A program made the translations under genes and the position numbers. Source: Bacteroides sp. (GTDB lineage Bacteria; Bacteroidota; Bacteroidia; Bacteroidales; SM23-62). Taken from it: 11,581 nt of DNA. The notes under the pieces are model-generated. The model was not told where the DNA came from and made no database searches. It saw nothing but the letters and a program-made list of their open reading frames with translations. The DNA lies in the NCBI GenBank assembly GCA_030667765.1, contig DAOUVF010000046.1, forward strand, positions 1 through 11,581, in the 5' to 3' direction. This document shows positions 6,980-11,581 of this stretch, piece by piece (position 1 is the stretch's first letter; each line of letters starts with the position of its first letter).

Positions 6980-8635
6980 ATGAAAGTTGTCCTAGCACAG
7001 TTAAACTACCACATTGGTAACTTCGCCGAAAACATTAGCAAGATAGCCTATGAGGTGAAAAAAGCCGAGATCCTGAATGCGGACCTGATTGTTTTCTCGG
7101 AACTGGCAGTAAGCGGGTATCCTCCACAGGACCTGCTGGAGTACGGCAGTTTTATTGAAGAGAGCACAAAAGCCATTAAACAGCTTGCATCCATCAGTAA
7201 CCATGTTGGTATCCTGATCGGGGCCCCTACCCTAAATCCCAATCCCACAGGTAAAAAACTATTCAACTCTGTCTATTTTCTGTATGATGGTCAGATTGAG
7301 CAGGTGTTTCACAAAACCCTCCTTCCAACATACGATATCTTTGACGAATACAGGTATTTCGAACCAAACAGGGAATTTCAGCTGCTCCATTTTAAAGACA
7401 GAAAAATTGCGGTAACCATCTGTGAGGATATGTGGTTTGACCAGCCAGTGGAGAATGCATTTTCAAACAACCGGCTGTATACGGAGAATCCGCTCGAAAA
7501 ACTGGCCGGATTGAACCCGGATCTGATCATCAATCTGGCCGCATCCCCGTTCTCCTATCTGCGGCAGCAGGTAAAGACTGAGATATTCACCAACAATGCT
7601 CATAAATTCAAAATCCCCATAATCTATGTCAACCAGGTGGGCGCACAGACAGAGCTGGTTTTTGAAGGCGGCTCCCTGGTTGTGGACAGGCATGGGAAGA
7701 TCGTCAGCTCGCTCAATATGTTCAGTGAGGACAGCCAACTGATCGACCTTGATGACCTGGTGGGAGACAGGTTGCCGGAATTACCGCATAAGCAATGGGA
7801 AAGGCCTGAATTGATCTATCATGCCCTTTTACTTGGGATCAGGGATTATTTTAACAAGATGGGATTCCAGAAAGCTACCCTGGGATTATCAGGCGGTATT
7901 GATTCGGCTGTCACTCTTGTACTGGCAGTCGAAGCCCTGGGCTCAGAAAACCTCATAGTGCTCCTTATGCCCTCGAAATATTCATCCGATCACTCCCTGA
8001 AAGATGCCAAACAGCTGGCCGGAAACCTGGGCGTCTCCTATCAGGTTATTCCCATACAGGAGACATTCGATTCTTTCCTGAGCGACCTTAAACCACTGTT
8101 TACGGACCTGCCTGAAGATATTACGGAGGAAAATCTTCAATCCAGGATCAGGGGAACAATGCTCATGGCACTCTCTAATAAATTTGGCCATATCCTGCTG
8201 AATACCAGCAATAAGAGTGAAGCAGCAGTGGGTTACGGGACTTTATACGGAGACATGGCCGGTGGTCTTTCAGTCCTCGGAGATGTCTATAAAACAGATG
8301 TTTACAGACTGGCCGAATTCATCAACCGGCAGCATGAGATCATCCCTGAAAACATCCTCACCAAACCTCCATCAGCAGAGTTAAAGCCTGATCAGAAAGA
8401 TACCGACAGCCTCCCGGCATATGATGTTCTTGATCAGATACTGTTTGCTTACATAGAACAGCAGAAAGCCCTGGCTGATATCATTGGCGATGGGATGAAT
8501 GAAAAACTGATTGAACGTATTATCAGTATGGTCAACCAGAATGAATACAAGCGATACCAGACTCCGCCAATCCTGAGGATCTCTTCCAAGGCATTTGGTG
8601 TCGGGCGAAGAATGCCTCTTGTAGCGAAATATTGA
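6980..8635 (+). CDS. nadE: Glutamine-dependent NAD+ synthetase
   Basis: This 551-residue two-domain enzyme carries out the last step of NAD+ synthesis: it amidates nicotinic acid adenine dinucleotide using ATP, with ammonia from glutamine. The N-terminal nitrilase-like glutaminase domain (~1-265) shows the Glu-Lys-Cys triad as E41 (FSELAVSGYPP), K112 (HKTLLP) and C148 (CEDMWF). The C-terminal synthetase domain (~280-551) shows the P-loop motif SGGIDSA (304-310), NKSE and YGDMAGGLSVLGDVYKTDVY, plus a conserved RISSKAFGVGRRMP end. Length and motifs are complete, so it should be active and cytoplasmic. It lies 5 bp behind the barrel gene and probably depends on that gene's promoter. From memory, nadE and gldB are close neighbours in several Bacteroidota. 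Confidence 0.97.
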   Translation: MKVVLAQLNYHIGNFAENISKIAYEVKKAEILNADLIVFSELAVSGYPPQDLLEYGSFIEESTKAIKQLASISNHVGILIGAPTLNPNPTGKKLFNSVYFLYDGQIEQVFHKTLLPTYDIFDEYRYFEPNREFQLLHFKDRKIAVTICEDMWFDQPVENAFSNNRLYTENPLEKLAGLNPDLIINLAASPFSYLRQQVKTEIFTNNAHKFKIPIIYVNQVGAQTELVFEGGSLVVDRHGKIVSSLNMFSEDSQLIDLDDLVGDRLPELPHKQWERPELIYHALLLGIRDYFNKMGFQKATLGLSGGIDSAVTLVLAVEALGSENLIVLLMPSKYSSDHSLKDAKQLAGNLGVSYQVIPIQETFDSFLSDLKPLFTDLPEDITEENLQSRIRGTMLMALSNKFGHILLNTSNKSEAAVGYGTLYGDMAGGLSVLGDVYKTDVYRLAEFINRQHEIIPENILTKPPSAELKPDQKDTDSLPAYDVLDQILFAYIEQQKALADIIGDGMNEKLIERIISMVNQNEYKRYQTPPILRISSKAFGVGRRMPLVAKY

Positions 8636-8664
8636 TACGCTTTCTATTTTTTTTGTTAAATTTG
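8632..8664 (+). promoter_or_regulatory. Bacteroidota promoter for the Crp/Fnr-acyltransferase pair
   Basis: TAAATTTG at 8657-8664 is a perfect -7 box. A TTG at 8632-8634 is a possible -33 element, but its 22-bp spacer is longer than the usual 19-21 bp. The predicted start near 8669 leaves about 40 nt of leader before the ATG at 8709. Confidence 0.5.
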
Positions 8665-8708
8665 CATGTTTTACAGCACATTGCTAACACCTAAATTAAT
8701 TTCCAGAA

Positions 8709-9395
8709 ATGACCTGCGAGGAGTGCATTGACAATAAGATGTCAGTCTTCAGTGTTCTGTCCCCTGAAGAAAAGGATATACTGAGAAAGAACAATTCCAG
8801 CCATCATTACAAGAAGGGGGAGATCATCTTCAAAGAAGGGGATAAACCGACAGGTTTGCTCTGGATCGCTGAAGGAAAAGTCAAGATTTTCAAAGAAGGA
8901 GTCGGCGGGCGTGAACAAATTGTAAGAATGGCCAAACCGGTTGGTTTTATCGGTTACAGGGCCCTGTTTGCCGAGGAACATCATTCTGCAACAGCAGTCG
9001 CCATTGAAGATTCAGATATTTGCACAATTGATAGGGAGACCATCTACAAGCTGCTCAGATCCAATGCCGAACTATGCCTGAGTATCATCAAGGCATTTGC
9101 GACAGAACTGGGATTTTCTAACAACCGGACAGTCACCCTTACCCAGAAACATATCAGGGGAAGACTGGCCGAATCCCTGATCTTCCTGAAAGACACCTAT
9201 GGCTTTGAAGATGATAACAGCACCATCAAGATCTACCTCTCCAGGGAGGACATCGCCAACCTTTCCAATATGACCACTTCCAACGCCATCCGCACCCTGT
9301 CTACCTTTGCCAGCGAAGATGTCATTGGTATCGATGGGCGCAAAATAAGAATCCAGGATCTGCAGAAACTTGAACGGATCAGCGAACTGGGTTAA
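8709..9395 (+). CDS. Crp/Fnr-family transcriptional regulator
   Basis: This 228-residue regulator has a cyclic-nucleotide-binding-type beta-roll (~14-115), a dimer helix (~117-150) and a C-terminal winged helix (~175-222) with the HTH segment SREDIANLSNMTTSNAIRTL. The phosphate-cassette region (GFIGYRALFAEEHHSATAV, 79-97) lacks the GE(L/I)..R(A/T)A pattern needed for cAMP, so cAMP is an unlikely ligand. Cysteines are C3, C6, C105 and C123. The N-terminal CEEC pair recalls redox-sensing relatives but lacks the full set of FNR cluster cysteines. In the recognition helix, the FNR specificity residues E-xx-S-R align with S191, I194 and R195, so only the Arg is kept. The ligand and target sites are therefore open. 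It has its own promoter and lies 6 bp before the acyltransferase gene. Confidence 0.93.
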   Translation: MTCEECIDNKMSVFSVLSPEEKDILRKNNSSHHYKKGEIIFKEGDKPTGLLWIAEGKVKIFKEGVGGREQIVRMAKPVGFIGYRALFAEEHHSATAVAIEDSDICTIDRETIYKLLRSNAELCLSIIKAFATELGFSNNRTVTLTQKHIRGRLAESLIFLKDTYGFEDDNSTIKIYLSREDIANLSNMTTSNAIRTLSTFASEDVIGIDGRKIRIQDLQKLERISELG

Positions 9396-9401
9396 CCCGG
9401 A

Positions 9402-10316
9402 ATGAAAAGAATCCTGTACTACCTGGTCTATTCTATTCTCTGGCTGATCACCCTCCTGCCTTTAAGAGTCCTGTACCTTTTTTCTGATTTTATTTACCTG
9501 ATCCTTTATTACCTGGTTGGCTACCGGAAAAGAACAGTTTATCAAAACCTTAAGAATTCCCTGCCGGATAGATCCCCTAAAGAAATTACCCAGATTGCAA
9601 GGAAATTTTACCGCCAGTTATGTGACTACTTCATCGAATTTGTCTACCGGATCCACATGGATGAAAATGAGAATGCCAGGCGATTACACTATATAAACCC
9701 GGAACTACTTCAGGACTATTATAACCGGGGAAAGAGTATCGTCCTTTTATTGAGTCATTATGGCAACTGGGAATGGCCCACCCGCATATCAAAACTATCA
9801 TCCCACGACATTCTGGCTATTTATAAACCGCTGCAAAACAAATATTTCGACAGACTTTTTCTTCAGTTAAGGGGACAGTTCGGTGCCATTGGCATACCGA
9901 TGGAATCAACCCTGAGAACATTGGTGACCTATCAGCGGAACAAAAAGCCTGCGGTCCTTTATACAATTTCGGACCAGCGCCCGCAGTGGACCAGTAGCCA
10001 GCACTGGACTACATTCCTGAACCAGGATACGCCAGTGATAACCGGACCGGAAAAGATTTCCAGAAGGTTTAATTTCCCTGTTGTTTTTCTGGATATCCAA
10101 AAAATTAAAAGGGGATATTACAGTGCGGAATTAAAGATTATATGCGAGAATCCCGGAGAGGTACCCGAATTCCATATAAGTAGAAAATATCAAGCCTTGG
10201 TGGAACAAAATATTCTGCAGCGGCCTGAATTATGGCTGTGGAGCCATAAGCGCTGGAAATATTTCAGGAATGAAGTACAGAACCCGGTATATATCGGAGA
10301 TTTATCCAATTACTGA
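9402..10316 (+). CDS. LpxL/HtrB-type lysophospholipid acyltransferase family protein
   Basis: This 304-residue inner-membrane-associated protein belongs to the family of late lipid A acyltransferases (LpxL/LpxM/HtrB). Hydrophobic segments at ~3-24 and ~27-42 anchor it. The catalytic HX4E motif is SHYGNWE (118-124), with H119 and E124. A second block, SDQRPQW, followed by GPEKISRRFNFPVVF matches the acyl-binding half. It should transfer an acyl chain from acyl-ACP to lipid A or a related lipid on the cytoplasmic face. In this phylum, members may also act on other amphiphiles such as aminolipids, so the acceptor is uncertain. It lies 6 bp after the Crp/Fnr-like gene and is probably co-transcribed with it. 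Length is normal and no key residue is missing. Confidence 0.9.
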   Translation: MKRILYYLVYSILWLITLLPLRVLYLFSDFIYLILYYLVGYRKRTVYQNLKNSLPDRSPKEITQIARKFYRQLCDYFIEFVYRIHMDENENARRLHYINPELLQDYYNRGKSIVLLLSHYGNWEWPTRISKLSSHDILAIYKPLQNKYFDRLFLQLRGQFGAIGIPMESTLRTLVTYQRNKKPAVLYTISDQRPQWTSSQHWTTFLNQDTPVITGPEKISRRFNFPVVFLDIQKIKRGYYSAELKIICENPGEVPEFHISRKYQALVEQNILQRPELWLWSHKRWKYFRNEVQNPVYIGDLSNY

Positions 10317-10643
10317 CCATGGAAACAAATTAAATTGCCCTGATTGAACTTGGAGGCTCGCATGATCAATAACTGGAAATGCTAATAAAATCGGTTGGCT
10401 GGGTTTATCAGAGATTACCTGGGTCAGGTGGGGACCAAAGTTCCGATTGAAAGTTTTTATCTTATCCATTTCCCTGTGGGAAAGGATCAGGATTCTGGCT
10501 CCAGGTATACTTAAATAGGGACCTCTTGATTCATAAATGTTTCAGTGGGATTGTTTTCTTTAGGTGCGGTCAAGGGTACGGTATAACTATGGTTGAAAGC
10601 CCGGTTACAATCACCGGGAAATTATTCTTGGTTTTGAGAGAAG
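10317..10643. other. Convergent intergenic region with possible minus-strand gene remnant
   Basis: There is no intact gene here. On the minus strand, 10305-10541 is free of stops for 79 codons and reads like protein (for example YLSIPGARILIL, then QVQSGQFNLF), but it has no good start. A second short open piece in another minus-strand frame (about 10514-10618) precedes it. Together they could be a frameshifted, truncated gene, though chance is not excluded. The + strand offers only tiny reading frames, such as 23 codons from 10379. Confidence 0.3.
10600..10618 (-). terminator. Small GC hairpin downstream of the FkbM-family gene
   Basis: CCCGGT at 10600-10605 pairs perfectly with ACCGGG at 10613-10618 around a 7-nt loop, about 26 nt past the stop of the minus-strand methyltransferase gene. 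No T-run follows on either strand, so as an intrinsic terminator it is weak. Confidence 0.3.
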
Positions 10644-11480
10644 TCAATTAGAATTTGTTGAAGCAGGTAGTGCAAGAAAATCGAAATGTCCCATGCCATT
10701 AAAATCATCAATAGTAAGCGGAATATTCTCACTCCCTTCTTTATACTTATCAGCGTTATAGATCTGGTAATCAAGCTGCCTTAACATCGTATAAATCTCC
10801 TCACGTTCCTCTCTGCTTGCCCTTTTAAAACATTCGGCTAGAATCACGGGACGGGTTTTCCAGATAAGGGAATCAATCGATTTTAGAATGATCAGGTCAT
10901 GACCCTCTGTATCGGTTTTTACAAAGGATAATTTGGAGATCCACTCGGGATATTCCTTTTCTAAAAATCTCTCAAGATTGACGCTTTTGACCTTATGATT
11001 TAGTCCGAATTTACCGTGATTATTTTTCGCTTCTCTTGATATTCCACCGTTACTGAGGGAGGCTTCAGAGGAATTGTAATAGAATTCCTCTTCAGTTTCC
11101 GATATAGCATAAGGTACAGCCTTAATGTTAGTCTTCTCCGGATTCAGTTGCTCATTGATTTCAAGTATGGCATAGATCACAGGGTTGCATTCAAATCCCA
11201 AAACAAGTCCCTTGTTGCCTGCTGCAAGTGCCATGGGTACCGTTGTGTCTCCAATATTGGCTCCTATATCCACAGCCAGATCTCCTTCTCTGATAAACTG
11301 CGTATAGAACTCGTATTGTTCATTGGTAATGATTTTTCCCATAGAAAGGGGATTATCCCAGTTAGCATAACAGAAGGTCCCAATGCCCGGAAAATTATAA
11401 TCAGTGATAGTATGATTATAGGTCCTGAAATTCCGCCTTGCAGCTTTCCTCTTTAACGACTCCTTTAAATACCTCAGCAT
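10644..11480 (-). CDS. FkbM-family SAM-dependent methyltransferase
   Basis: This 278-residue protein has the FkbM-type methyltransferase fold. Motif I is VDIGANIGDTT (70-80). The acidic residue at the end of strand 2 is E97 (GFECNP), and VKTDTEGHDLIILKSI (187-202) is the typical FkbM DxEG-type motif. A basic N-terminus (LKESLKRKAARR) precedes the domain, and there is no signal peptide or membrane segment. FkbM-like enzymes O-methylate sugars or polyketides, and in Bacteroidota they often lie in polysaccharide or glycan clusters. No glycosyltransferase is visible in this window, but the cluster could continue beyond the right edge. The ATG at 11480 is a natural start. No clear TAnnTTTG promoter is seen upstream. 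Confidence 0.88.
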   Translation of the reverse strand: MLRYLKESLKRKAARRNFRTYNHTITDYNFPGIGTFCYANWDNPLSMGKIITNEQYEFYTQFIREGDLAVDIGANIGDTTVPMALAAGNKGLVLGFECNPVIYAILEINEQLNPEKTNIKAVPYAISETEEEFYYNSSEASLSNGGISREAKNNHGKFGLNHKVKSVNLERFLEKEYPEWISKLSFVKTDTEGHDLIILKSIDSLIWKTRPVILAECFKRASREEREEIYTMLRQLDYQIYNADKYKEGSENIPLTIDDFNGMGHFDFLALPASTNSN

Positions 11481-11491
11481 TCAGTAATTTT

Positions 11492-11553
11492 TGGGCGACA
11501 ATAATGATCTGTATGAATTCAATATAGATTCTAAACCAATTGAGCTAACACCC
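11492..11553 (-). other. tRNA-like fragment lacking a T-arm (possible tRNA remnant)
   Basis: Reading the minus strand, GGGTGTT is followed by AGCTCAATTGGTTTAGA, which closely resembles a tRNA D-arm with its GG. The 3' end GTCGCCCA could pair with the first bases at about five positions (G-C x3, U-G, G-C). An 8-bp stem (11507-11529) sits where the anticodon arm would be. However, there is no TPsiC arm, no T33 in the loop, and the D-stem is imperfect, so it is not a normal tRNA gene. The rest of 11481-11581 shows no gene. Confidence 0.25.
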
Positions 11554-11581
11554 TTATCCCGTAATGGGAAAGCAAAGGTAA

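Noticed and set aside
8643..8654. T-rich run after nadE as a terminator
   Set aside because: No GC-rich stem precedes it, and the run leads directly into the -7 box of the next gene.
10379..10450. 23-codon + strand reading frame in the convergent gap
   Set aside because: It is too short, has no promoter or start context, and shows no resemblance to known small proteins.

Overview
The window looks like chromosomal DNA from a member of the Bacteroidota, most likely an anaerobic or facultative Bacteroidia. Several signs support this. There is a gldB lipoprotein gene. There are Bacteroidota-type promoters (a TTG-like -33 element plus a TAnnTTTG -7 element), seen as TACTTTTG at 77-84 and 6309-6316 and as TAAATTTG at 5021-5028 and 8657-8664. 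The start codons lack Shine-Dalgarno sequences, and the secreted proteins have SxxxQ-type signal peptides and end in Phe. No phage, transposon, CRISPR or plasmid gene is visible.

Left part (1-5232, + strand): a large outer-membrane protein joins a degenerate peptidase-like domain, a TolB/WD40-like beta-propeller and an Omp85-type barrel. It is followed at short spacing by a half-size TauE/SafE membrane protein and an M20 metallo-amidohydrolase. After a 101-bp gap with its own promoter and an FNR-box-like dyad comes a 55-residue 2[4Fe-4S] ferredoxin.

Middle (5263-8635): gldB on the minus strand converges on the ferredoxin. It diverges, across only 20 bp, from a small outer-membrane beta-barrel gene, which is followed after 5 bp by nadE (glutamine-dependent NAD+ synthetase). 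The divergent control region is an 8-bp inverted repeat that puts a -7 box on each strand.

Right part (8636-11581): a Crp/Fnr-family regulator and an LpxL/HtrB-type acyltransferase lie 6 bp apart and are probably co-transcribed. A 327-bp stretch without an intact gene follows. It holds a stop-free minus-strand segment that may be a gene remnant, and a small hairpin. Then comes a minus-strand FkbM-family methyltransferase. The last 100 bp contain a tRNA-like fragment without a T-arm.

Most genes are housekeeping or cell-envelope genes. I do not see a coherent new multi-gene system. The most unusual items are the pseudo-peptidase/propeller/Omp85 fusion with its apparent ATT start close behind a promoter, the palindromic divergent promoter at 6309-6331, and the FNR-like site at the ferredoxin promoter.
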